33,225 nt of DNA from Erythrobacteraceae bacterium (GTDB taxonomy: Bacteria > Pseudomonadota > Alphaproteobacteria > Sphingomonadales > Sphingomonadaceae), in NCBI GenBank assembly GCA_027486035.1, contig JAIXPX010000015.1, positions 1-33,225 on the forward strand, given 5' to 3'. Positions 17,750-24,186 of the stretch are shown here, piece after piece. The notes under the pieces are model-generated. The model was not told the DNA's origin, did no database searches, and worked only from the letters and a program-made list of their open reading frames with translations. The stretch's first letter is position 1; each line of letters opens with the position of its first letter. The translations under genes were made by a program, and so were the position numbers.

Positions 17750-17845
17750 TTCGTCATTGCGAGCGACCGCAGGTTGCCCGGCAATCCAGAGCGGATCGCG
17801 TCACATCCTGGAGTGCCGCGCCGCTTCACGGCTCGCAATGACGAA
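17750..17845. repeat. 96-bp palindromic repeat element (MITE-like)
   Basis: Perfect 15-bp terminal inverted repeats (TTCGTCATTGCGAGC, 17750-17764, and its reverse complement at 17831-17845) bound a 96-base unit. An inner pair, CGGCAATCCAG and CTGGAGTGCCG, matches at 10 of 11 positions, so the whole unit can fold into one long hairpin. The terminal sequence resembles a palindromic repeat that is scattered through many alphaproteobacterial genomes. It lies between the SDR and Rieske oxygenase genes and ends just before the oxygenase stop codon. Confidence 0.75.
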
Positions 17846-17851
17846 GGGGCG

Positions 17852-19279
17852 TCAGCCGGCAGCAGGCAGCTCCCCGTTCACATATTTCATCAGCGTCGTC
17901 TGGAAGTGGCGCACGCGGCTGTCCTGATAGTGGCCCAGCTCCATCAGCCCGTCCTTCATCGCCTTCATGCCTTCCTGCACATAGGGCAGGTTCGCCATGT
18001 CCTGATCGAAGACGTTGGCGAGCTGCGGGCCCATGATGTCGTTGGCCCAGGCGAAGGGCTCGTCGTCCGGGATGTAGGTCATCGCCACCGCGCGCGGGCG
18101 TTCCTGCCCCTTGGGGGTGGGGAACAGGAGGCGGATCTCCATGATGCACCAGTCGGGCGTGTCCCCCGGCAGCCAGCGGTAGACCAGCGTCGGCAGGAAG
18201 CCGATCCACGGCGCGAAGTTGGGGAAGATGTTGTAGGTGAAGTTGTCGAGGATCTCGGTGTCGGCGGCGTCCGAATAGTCGTAGCCGTACTGCGCCGCGA
18301 AGCCCTGGCGCCCGGCCTCCGCGAGCACCTTGCGCGCGCCGAGCGGGTCGGCCGGGTCATAGCCTTCGACCGGCGCCTCGCTCGCCGAGAAGCGGCGGTT
18401 GGTCTTGGCATCCGCGCCGCCCGAGAACTCGTTCATCTTCTCGAGGACGTAGTCCGAATCCTTCCCCTTCACGTGCGGGCTGAGCACGCCCGAGGGGGTG
18501 ATGGCGCGGTTGAAGTGGTCGCCGATCAGATCGTAACGGGTGTTGGCATCGCCGAGGAAGGCGAGCAGCTGCGGGTGGGTGGTGACCGAGTGCCAGGCCT
18601 CCATGAAGGCCTCGGCGGTGGCCTTCCAGTTGGCCGGGATCTTCTTCTGCACCCACATGCCGGTGTAGCGATTGCTGAAGTCATAGCGCTCGTAATGCGA
18701 GGCGGCCGGGCCGAGCCACGTCTTGAAGTCGGGCAAGGCATGGTTCTCGGTCAGCATGACGAAGCCCTGCCACAGCTCGACGCGGGCCTGGGGCAGGTCC
18801 ATGTCCTTGCCTTCGAGATGCTTGAAGTCCCACGAGCAGGGGATTTCCTTGAGGCTGCCGTCATTGCGCCAGGTGAAGCCGTGGAACGGGCAGCGCAGCT
18901 GCACCGAGGTGCCGCTCTCGGTGCGCAGCTTGCGGCCGCGGTGGAGGCAGGCGTTGTAGAAGGCCTTCACGCCGCCGTCCTTCTGGCGGATCAAGAGGAA
19001 GCTCTTGCCGGCAATGTCGAACACCACGGTGTCGCCCGGATCGGGCATCTCGTCCTCGCGCGCGGCGAAGAGCCAGACGTTGGGCCACATCTTTTCGCGT
19101 TCGAGGCGGGCGAAGTCCTCCGAGATATAGGGCGCGACGGGCAGGGGATCTTCGCCCATCTCGATATGCGATTCCTCGAAGAGGTAATCGGGGGCACGGC
19201 GGGTGTCGCCGTTGAGCATGTCGGTGTAGCTGATCCCCGGGCAACGGTCGCCGCGGGCAATGTCCTTGATTTCGTTCAT
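17852..19279 (-). CDS. Rieske ring-hydroxylating oxygenase, alpha subunit
   Basis: 475-residue terminal oxygenase subunit that uses electrons from a reductase/ferredoxin to insert oxygen into an aromatic or alicyclic substrate. The Rieske 2Fe-2S site is C111-x-H113 (CLHRG) and C130-x2-H133 (CPFHGF). The mononuclear iron site shows H230 and H235 (AWHSVTTHP) preceded by NWKATAEAF, with D345 (TEILDNF) as a candidate third ligand. Length and layout fit alpha subunits that work alone as homotrimers; no beta subunit, ferredoxin or reductase gene is in the window, so electron donors must be encoded elsewhere. The ATG at 19279 has GGAAG 10 bases upstream. First gene of the minus-strand catabolic string; substrate unknown. 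Confidence 0.92.
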   Translation of the reverse strand: MNEIKDIARGDRCPGISYTDMLNGDTRRAPDYLFEESHIEMGEDPLPVAPYISEDFARLEREKMWPNVWLFAAREDEMPDPGDTVVFDIAGKSFLLIRQKDGGVKAFYNACLHRGRKLRTESGTSVQLRCPFHGFTWRNDGSLKEIPCSWDFKHLEGKDMDLPQARVELWQGFVMLTENHALPDFKTWLGPAASHYERYDFSNRYTGMWVQKKIPANWKATAEAFMEAWHSVTTHPQLLAFLGDANTRYDLIGDHFNRAITPSGVLSPHVKGKDSDYVLEKMNEFSGGADAKTNRRFSASEAPVEGYDPADPLGARKVLAEAGRQGFAAQYGYDYSDAADTEILDNFTYNIFPNFAPWIGFLPTLVYRWLPGDTPDWCIMEIRLLFPTPKGQERPRAVAMTYIPDDEPFAWANDIMGPQLANVFDQDMANLPYVQEGMKAMKDGLMELGHYQDSRVRHFQTTLMKYVNGELPAAG

Positions 19280-19403
19280 TGGGCTGCTTCCGGTCCTCTC
19301 GGGGTTGCCCCCGCCTCTTGTCCTCGCACTTTGTGCAGTGTCTCCGGCCGAGAATATCACACAGCTTCGGGAGAAGGACACACTATCGGATTGGAGAGGA
19401 ATG

Positions 19404-19940
19404 ATGGGCCTTCCGGGAAAAATCGCCGCGCTGGGCGACATCATGCAGCTCGCTTTTGTGCCCGAGGATTTCGACGCGGCGGTGAAGCACTGGACCGAGA
19501 CGATGGGCGTGGGTCCGTTCTTCCTGATCGAGGGCATCCACCTTGAGGGCATGAAGTATCGCGGTCAGCCGACCGATGCGGTGTTCGATCTGGCCCTGGC
19601 CTATTGGGGCGACCTGCAGATCGAGCTGATCCGGCCGCGCGACAATCACCCCTCGGTCTATACCGGCGAATATGGCGCGACCGGCAACGGCCTCCACCAC
19701 GTGTGCATCCTGGTCGACGACATCGCCCACGCCCGCGCCGTGTGCGAGGCGGAAGGGGCCGAGGTGATGATCGAGGGCACCTTCGGCACCAGCCAGGCGA
19801 TCTATGTCGACGCCGGGGGCGGGCCGGGGACGCTGGTGGAGATCCTCCAGCAGGCCAAGGACGGGCCGGACCTGTTCGGCATCATCAAGGCGGCGGGGAT
19901 CGGCTGGGATGGCTCGGAGCCGCTTAGGAAGCTGGGGTAA
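19404..19940 (+). CDS. VOC family protein, divergent from Rieske oxygenase
   Basis: 178-residue vicinal oxygen chelate protein. Candidate metal ligands are Gln in DIMQLAFVP, Glu in LQIELIRP, His in GLHHVCILVDD and Glu in TLVEILQQ; the loop MGVGPFF and the end GWDGSEPLRKLG are nearly the same as in the VOC gene at 32337-32855. ATG at 19404 is favoured over ATG at 19401, because GGAG (19393-19396) is then seven bases away. It is divergent from the Rieske gene across 124 bases; TTGTGC (19331-19336) and TATCAC, 18 bases apart, could form its promoter. Reactions typical of the family are isomerisation, epimerisation and extradiol cleavage. Confidence 0.78.
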   Translation: MGLPGKIAALGDIMQLAFVPEDFDAAVKHWTETMGVGPFFLIEGIHLEGMKYRGQPTDAVFDLALAYWGDLQIELIRPRDNHPSVYTGEYGATGNGLHHVCILVDDIAHARAVCEAEGAEVMIEGTFGTSQAIYVDAGGGPGTLVEILQQAKDGPDLFGIIKAAGIGWDGSEPLRKLG

Positions 19941-19960
19941 ACGGCGAGAATAACATTCTC

Positions 19961-20060
19961 CGCCTCCCCGGGCTTGACCCGGGGCCCAGCTTTTCTTGCT
20001 GTTGGAGCGCATGAGCGGCCAAAAAGAACAGCGGGGCCCCGGGTCAAGCCCGGGGAGGCG
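19961..20060. repeat. 100-bp element with 27-bp perfect inverted repeats
   Basis: Arms 19961-19987 and 20034-20060 are exact reverse complements of 27 bases, rich in G and C (core CGGGCTTGACCCGGG). The 46-base middle part can extend the stem imperfectly. It starts 20 bases after the VOC stop codon. The core is of the type repeated in many sphingomonad genomes. It may serve as a terminator for the VOC gene. Confidence 0.8.
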
Positions 20061-20174
20061 GCGTTTGCAAGCCTGTCCGGGCCGCAGGCCCGCAAGGCCA
20101 CGCGGCCGCCCCGCAGGTGCTCCGTAGCGAAGCGAAGGAAACAGCACCGAGGAGGAACGCGCGGAGGCGCGAAA

Positions 20175-20984
20175 CTAATCAGACGCCCCCAGATACCCCA
20201 GCTGCCCGGCCTTGAAGATCGTCTGGGCGCGGTTCACCGAGTCGAGCTTCTCGCCCGCGCGGTGGATATGGTAGCGGATCGTGGCGTGCGACCGGTTGAG
20301 GATCATGCTGATCTCCTTGTCGGTCTTGCCGATCGCCGCCCAGCGGAGGCACTCGACCTCGCGCTTGGAGAGCACGCAGTCCGAGGGGATGCGCCGCTTG
20401 GTCCTGTTGGCCTGGACGTAGCCCGCCACGAAGCAGCGGGTCAGCATCGCGAACAGCGCACCATGTTCGGCAAATTCGGCGGAAAGGTCTTCCTTTTCGC
20501 GGTCCATCGAGATGAAGCTGCTGGCGGAAATCTGGCCGAAGGGCAGGTGCGTCGGGATTACGATCGCCGCCTTGCACAGCGCCCGCTTCTCGAAATCGGC
20601 GAGATCGATCTCGGCGAGGTAGTGGTTGCGCCAGCGGGTGTTGAAGCCGCGGGCATTCACCCAGAACGGCTCGCTTTCGTAGCGGCAGGCGCGGGGCAGC
20701 GGCGAATGCAGCGCGAGGCGGTGATCCTCCCACCAGCGCGCGCCGTCATCGAGCCAGCGGAAGATGTCGGCGTTGAGGATCGTGCCATCGGCATCGACCA
20801 TCGGTTCCTTGGAGGAAATGTCGTCGCATACGGCGATCTGCATCCCCCGCTCCTGCGCGATGCGGGCGAGGTTCACCGCGGCATCGTGGATGTCTTCGGG
20901 GCAGGTGATGGTCACCGAGGCAAGCAGCTGTTCGAGCGACTCGCGTCCCTGCGGCGTGCGCAGTTCGACAACATTCGTAGCCAT
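20175..20984 (-). CDS. LuxR-type transcriptional regulator
   Basis: 269-residue regulator. The C-terminal LuxR helix-turn-helix is clear: LSKREVECLRWAAIGKTDKE from 205, then ISMILNRSHATIRYHIHRAG (225-244). The N-terminal part ends with KAAIVIPTHLPFGQISASS (138-156), which resembles the last strands of the autoinducer-binding domain of LuxR proteins, but the usual Asp-Pro pair seems to be DL (127-128), so the ligand may not be an acyl-homoserine lactone. No luxI is in the window, making it a LuxR solo. The start at 20984 is preceded by AGGAG 11 bases away; an upstream ATG at 21056 is possible. It is divergent from the acyl-CoA ligase at 21119, the most likely target. Confidence 0.82.
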   Translation of the reverse strand: MATNVVELRTPQGRESLEQLLASVTITCPEDIHDAAVNLARIAQERGMQIAVCDDISSKEPMVDADGTILNADIFRWLDDGARWWEDHRLALHSPLPRACRYESEPFWVNARGFNTRWRNHYLAEIDLADFEKRALCKAAIVIPTHLPFGQISASSFISMDREKEDLSAEFAEHGALFAMLTRCFVAGYVQANRTKRRIPSDCVLSKREVECLRWAAIGKTDKEISMILNRSHATIRYHIHRAGEKLDSVNRAQTIFKAGQLGYLGASD

Positions 20985-21029
20985 CTTGGGGCGGGCTCCT
21001 CTCGCTTGTTTTCTGATTCGCCAGACTAC

Positions 21030-21046
21030 CGCAATCCTTGCGATTG
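21030..21046. promoter_or_regulatory. Overlapping palindromes between luxR-type gene and ligase
   Basis: CGCAATCCTTGCG (21030-21042) is a 5-bp inverted repeat with a 3-base centre; it overlaps a second one, CAATC-N5-GATTG (21032-21046). They lie in the 134-base divergent region, 46 bases upstream of the regulator start and 73 bases upstream of the ligase start. A binding site for the LuxR-type regulator is a reasonable guess. Confidence 0.3.
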
Positions 21047-21118
21047 TCCTCATCATTTACGTAGGGGAACAAGAGACGTTGCGAGGCTAGCGAAAGTGAC
21101 AGAAGGAGAGGCAAGCGG

Positions 21119-22756
21119 ATGGTTTTCGCAGGCGCGAATTTCGGTTCTGTTCTGAAGGCTTTGGCAAGTGCGATCCCGCCGGAGCGGCCCGCGCTGGTGC
21201 ATGGTGAGCGCATCGTCTCATGGGGCGCGCTCGACGCGCTGACCGACCGGATCGCGGCCGGTCTTGCGGCGCGGGGCCTCCAGCCCGGCGACATTGCGGG
21301 CCAGATGCTGCGCAACACCCCCGACTACATTCTCGCCTATTTCGGCTGCGCCAAGGCGGGGGTGGTGCCGGTCAACGTCAACTACCACTACAAGACGCGC
21401 GAGCTTGCCGACATCTGCACCCGCTTCGGCCTCAAGGCGCTCTTTGCCGAGAGCGACTTCGCCGATGCTGCACGCGAGGCGATGCCCGGCGGCGGCGCGC
21501 TGACGATCGACGTGGGCAGTGCGGAATGGACGGCGCTGTGCGAGAGCGAGGTCCCGGCGGGCTTTGCCATCCATGACAATCCCGATGCCCTGTTCCTTAC
21601 CGCCACGGGCGGCACGACGGGGATGCCCAAGGCGGTAATGTGGCCCATGCGCGAGGCCTGGGGGGCGTTCAACATCGGCGTCTGGCAGCGCCCGCCCGGC
21701 ACCCCGCCGCTGGTCGTCTCCAGTCTGGAGGAACAGGTTGCGCAAGCCGCTGCGATCGGCCCTGATCACCCGGCAAGCACCTCGCCGCTGCTCCTGCTCT
21801 CGCCGCTGATGCACGGAGCGGGGCAGTTCACCGCGGTGATCCACCTCCTCAAGGGCGGCACGCTGGCGCTGCTGCCGGGGCCGAAGTTCGACGCCGATGT
21901 GGCGCTGGGCGAAATCGCGCGCATCGGTGCAAGGGGCGTGTTCATCGTCGGCGACGCCTTCGCCCTGCCGCTCGCCGACCGGCTCGATGCGCGCGGCGAT
22001 GGTAGCGAGGTGCTCGCCTCGCTGCGGAGCATCACCTCCTCGGGCGCCGTCTTCTCGCCTGCGCTGAAGCAGCGGCTTCTCGCCCATGCGCCCCATCTCA
22101 TGATCATCGACGCGCTCGGTTCCTCGGAAAGCTCGGGCACGGGCATCGTCATCACCGCCGCCGCCGGCAGCAGCGGCGGGGGCAAGTTCCAGCCGCTTCC
22201 CGGCCCGGGGCGCGAGACGCGGCTGTTCGACGAGAACCTCAAGGAAATCCCGCAGGGCACCGAGGGCGTGGGTATCGTCGCGCGCACCGGGCCACTGCCG
22301 CTCGGCTATCTCGGCGAGGACGCAAAGAACGCCCAGACCTTCCCGGTGATCGATGGCAAGCGCTGGCTGATGACCGGCGACCGCGCGCGCTGGGCGGCGG
22401 ACGGCACCCTCGAATTCATCGGCCGCGACAACATGTGCATCAACACCGGGGGCGAGAAGGTCTTCCCCGAAGAGGTCGAGGCGGTGCTGATGGAGCATCC
22501 GGCGGTCAAGGACGTGCGGGTGGTGAGCCTCCCCGACCCGAGGTTCGGGCGCAAGGTCGTCGCCGTGGTGCAGCCGGAGGGCGAGGTGGATGAAGCCGCG
22601 CTCGACGCCCACGCCCGTAGCGGTCTGGCCGGCTACAAGATCCCGCGCCGCTATGTCCTGACCGAGCAATCGCTCAGGCTCAACAACGGCAAGCCCGACT
22701 ACAAGACCGCGCAAGGCATTGCGGAAGGGGCGGAAGGGGCGGAAGGGGCGGCGTGA
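21119..22756 (+). CDS. Acyl-CoA synthetase
   Basis: 545-residue class I adenylate-forming ligase. The ATP loop TATGGTTGMPKA spans 161-172, the A5-type motif is ALGSSESSGTG, the hinge/ribose motif is MTGDRARWAADGTLEFIGRD followed by INTGGEKVFPEEVE, and the catalytic lysine is K525 (NNGKPDYK). Sequence and length fit the fatty-acid/steroid/aromatic-acid CoA ligases common in actinobacteria and sphingomonads. ATG at 21119 has AAGGAGAGG at good distance. The last codons are a 9-base tandem repeat (three copies from 22721) that encodes an Ala-Glu-Gly tail. It is divergent from the LuxR-type gene. Its job in the catabolic block would be to activate a carboxylic acid before beta-oxidation-like steps. 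Confidence 0.9.
   Translation: MVFAGANFGSVLKALASAIPPERPALVHGERIVSWGALDALTDRIAAGLAARGLQPGDIAGQMLRNTPDYILAYFGCAKAGVVPVNVNYHYKTRELADICTRFGLKALFAESDFADAAREAMPGGGALTIDVGSAEWTALCESEVPAGFAIHDNPDALFLTATGGTTGMPKAVMWPMREAWGAFNIGVWQRPPGTPPLVVSSLEEQVAQAAAIGPDHPASTSPLLLLSPLMHGAGQFTAVIHLLKGGTLALLPGPKFDADVALGEIARIGARGVFIVGDAFALPLADRLDARGDGSEVLASLRSITSSGAVFSPALKQRLLAHAPHLMIIDALGSSESSGTGIVITAAAGSSGGGKFQPLPGPGRETRLFDENLKEIPQGTEGVGIVARTGPLPLGYLGEDAKNAQTFPVIDGKRWLMTGDRARWAADGTLEFIGRDNMCINTGGEKVFPEEVEAVLMEHPAVKDVRVVSLPDPRFGRKVVAVVQPEGEVDEAALDAHARSGLAGYKIPRRYVLTEQSLRLNNGKPDYKTAQGIAEGAEGAEGAA
22721..22747 (+). repeat. 9-base tandem repeat at ligase 3' end
   Basis: GCGGAAGGG is repeated three times in a row in frame, giving Ala-Glu-Gly triplets just before the final Ala-Ala and stop. 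Copy number changes would lengthen or shorten the C-terminal tail without a frameshift. Confidence 0.8.
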
Positions 22757-23181
22757 GAGCATCTGCTTTCGGGTGCTGAACCGCAAGGATCGAATGGCTG
22801 GTGATGGGTGGGAATTTGCCAATCCCGACCCCGTCGCCCCGGACGTGATCCGGGGCATGGCTTTTCTTCATGCCACCTTGCACGCAAGAGGAGCCAAGCC
22901 CTGTGCCGCGCACGGGGCGACGTCAGGGGGAAATGACCGAACCGGGTTCGCCTCCAGACAGGCAGGCGTTTTTGCGAGCGGGGCAAAGCCGCAAGATCGT
23001 TTTCGGGATCGTGCGTTGGCCCCGCCTATGGCCGCAGCGGGGTGGGAAGGCCAATGGCAGTTCCTCTTGCCACGCGTGGGTTTTGCCGGGGCGCGGTCCG
23101 ATCAAAAAGTGAACAAGCTGCTCTTATTCCGCTGCGGCCCGTGACGCGATAAGGCTCCATTCGAATTGAGCGACTGGACCA
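22757..23181. other. 425-base gap with a palindromic repeat, no gene seen
   Basis: The left part holds an element of about 91 bases: CGTCGCCCCG (22832-22841) and its reverse complement (22913-22922), with an internal hairpin GCCCCGGA-CGTGA-TCCGGGGC (22836-22856). This is again a GC-rich dispersed-repeat type. The right part (22930-23181) shows no convincing reading frame or structure; it probably carries the promoter of the gene at 23182. Confidence 0.55.
22832..22922. repeat. 91-bp palindromic repeat element
   Basis: Terminal 10-bp inverted repeats bound the unit, and an 8-bp hairpin sits just inside the left end (22836-22856, partly overlapping the terminal arm). Likely a REP/MITE-type dispersed element downstream of the acyl-CoA ligase gene, where it may also act as a transcription end. 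Confidence 0.6.
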
Positions 23182-23685
23182 ATGGCCAAACGAAAGACCG
23201 CACTGGAGCACCTGAATAGCGGCCGCCAGCCGCACATCGTCCCCATGATCCCGCCGGGCGCCCCGGGGTACCGCGAGGCGGCGGGCGGCGCGATGGTCGT
23301 CTCCTCCCCGGCAGAGGTCAACGCGCTGGTGCGCACCCTGAGGCCGGGTGAGATCGTCACGCTCGACGACCTGCGACAGGCCCTTGCGCGGCGGCACCGG
23401 GTAGCGGTCGCCTGCCCGGTCTCGACCGCGATCTTCCTGAACATGGCCGCCCGCGCTGCCGAGGAGCAGCGCCTCGTGCTGCCCGATGAGGAGCTGACCC
23501 CCTGGTGGCGGGTGTTGAAGAAGGGCGGCTTTCTCAACCCCAAATACCCCGGCGGCACTGTCGCCCAGCAGGCGCTGCTCGAGGCCGAGGGGGTGCGCGT
23601 TTCGCCCTTGCGCAAGCAGCCGGCGGTGTTCGACTACGAAGAGCGCCGTCCGGCCGATCCGATCGAGGAGCGCGCAGCGGGCTAG
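23182..23685 (+). CDS. Alkyltransferase-like (MGMT-fold) protein
   Basis: 167-residue protein whose middle part aligns by eye with the DNA-binding domain of O6-alkylguanine-DNA alkyltransferases. GEIVTLDDLRQALAR (57-71) corresponds to the helix-turn-helix entry, then ACPVSTAIFLNMAARAAEE, then TPWWRVL (106-112) where active enzymes have PCHRV, then PGGTVAQQALLEAEGV, which matches the family's gG..Q..LL..EGV end. The acceptor Cys is therefore replaced by Trp, as in alkyltransferase-like (ATL) proteins (PWHR), which bind O6-alkylguanine and hand it to nucleotide excision repair. The His of PWHRV is also Trp here. The 40-residue N-terminus is of unknown type. The assignment rests on motif order and is moderate. 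Confidence 0.55.
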   Translation: MAKRKTALEHLNSGRQPHIVPMIPPGAPGYREAAGGAMVVSSPAEVNALVRTLRPGEIVTLDDLRQALARRHRVAVACPVSTAIFLNMAARAAEEQRLVLPDEELTPWWRVLKKGGFLNPKYPGGTVAQQALLEAEGVRVSPLRKQPAVFDYEERRPADPIEERAAG

Positions 23686-24186
23686 AGCGAGCACCCTTGC
23701 GCACCGAGCACCCCTCCGGCGCAACAATCGAACCGCCGCCCGTGCAAAAGATTCACGGGTGGATTCGAACCGATCACTCCCCATATTTTTCTTCACAGAT
23801 TCGATTTGGGGCTTGCAGAGCCCGCGACTCAAGCTTGTTCCACGCGTCGCGCCCTGCGAGCGGCCCGGTCAGCCGCTCCGGATGGTAAGGGAAGGCTTAA
23901 TCGGCGATTGACGGGAGTCCCTGGGTGATTCATCATCTAGTGGTTCGGCGCAAATCGGACCCCCAACCCTTGGTACGTTTTCCTCCCGGCCCTCAGCGGG
24001 TGCAAGGAGGAGGATTCGCCCTGGAGCAGGTCACCGCTGCGCGCCGCAAAGGGGATCAACCGACCTGCCGACACGCCCGAGGGGGGCTGCCCTGTTGGCA
24101 AGTCTGTGGATCGGCCGGTATAGAACAGAATCGGAACATTGGTCCTTGTGCCATGGTGCCGATTCGGGGGACAAGGTGGGCTTCAG
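23686..24186. promoter_or_regulatory. nrdA leader region with nine GANTC sites
   Basis: 501 bases without a gene. Nine GANTC sites occur at 23750, 23762, 23798, 23826, 23915, 23927, 24013, 24128 and 24161, when fewer than two are expected in DNA of this composition. GANTC is the recognition sequence of the cell-cycle methyltransferase CcrM in Alphaproteobacteria, and GcrA acts at methylated sites of this type. CCCCATAT (23779-23786) and ATTTGGGG (23804-23811) form an imperfect inverted repeat in an AT-rich patch that could hold the promoter or a regulator site. No riboswitch pattern was recognised. Confidence 0.5.

Noticed and set aside
17738..19546. 602-codon plus-strand frame across the Rieske oxygenase
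   Set aside because: Same shadow effect; the minus strand has an intact Rieske site and iron ligands.
23755..23785. tRNA T-arm-like string GGTTCGAATCC on the minus strand
   Set aside because: The flanking bases do not pair as a T stem, and no anticodon arm, D arm or acceptor stem can be found at the right distances.
23779..23811. NrdR box candidate before nrdA (CCCCATAT / ATTTGGGG)
   Set aside because: The spacing and sequence do not fit the usual paired 16-bp NrdR boxes; kept only as an unnamed inverted repeat.
23686..24186. Cobalamin or other riboswitch upstream of nrdA
   Set aside because: The conserved B12-box-like and core motifs were not found, and the reductase is the B12-independent class Ia.
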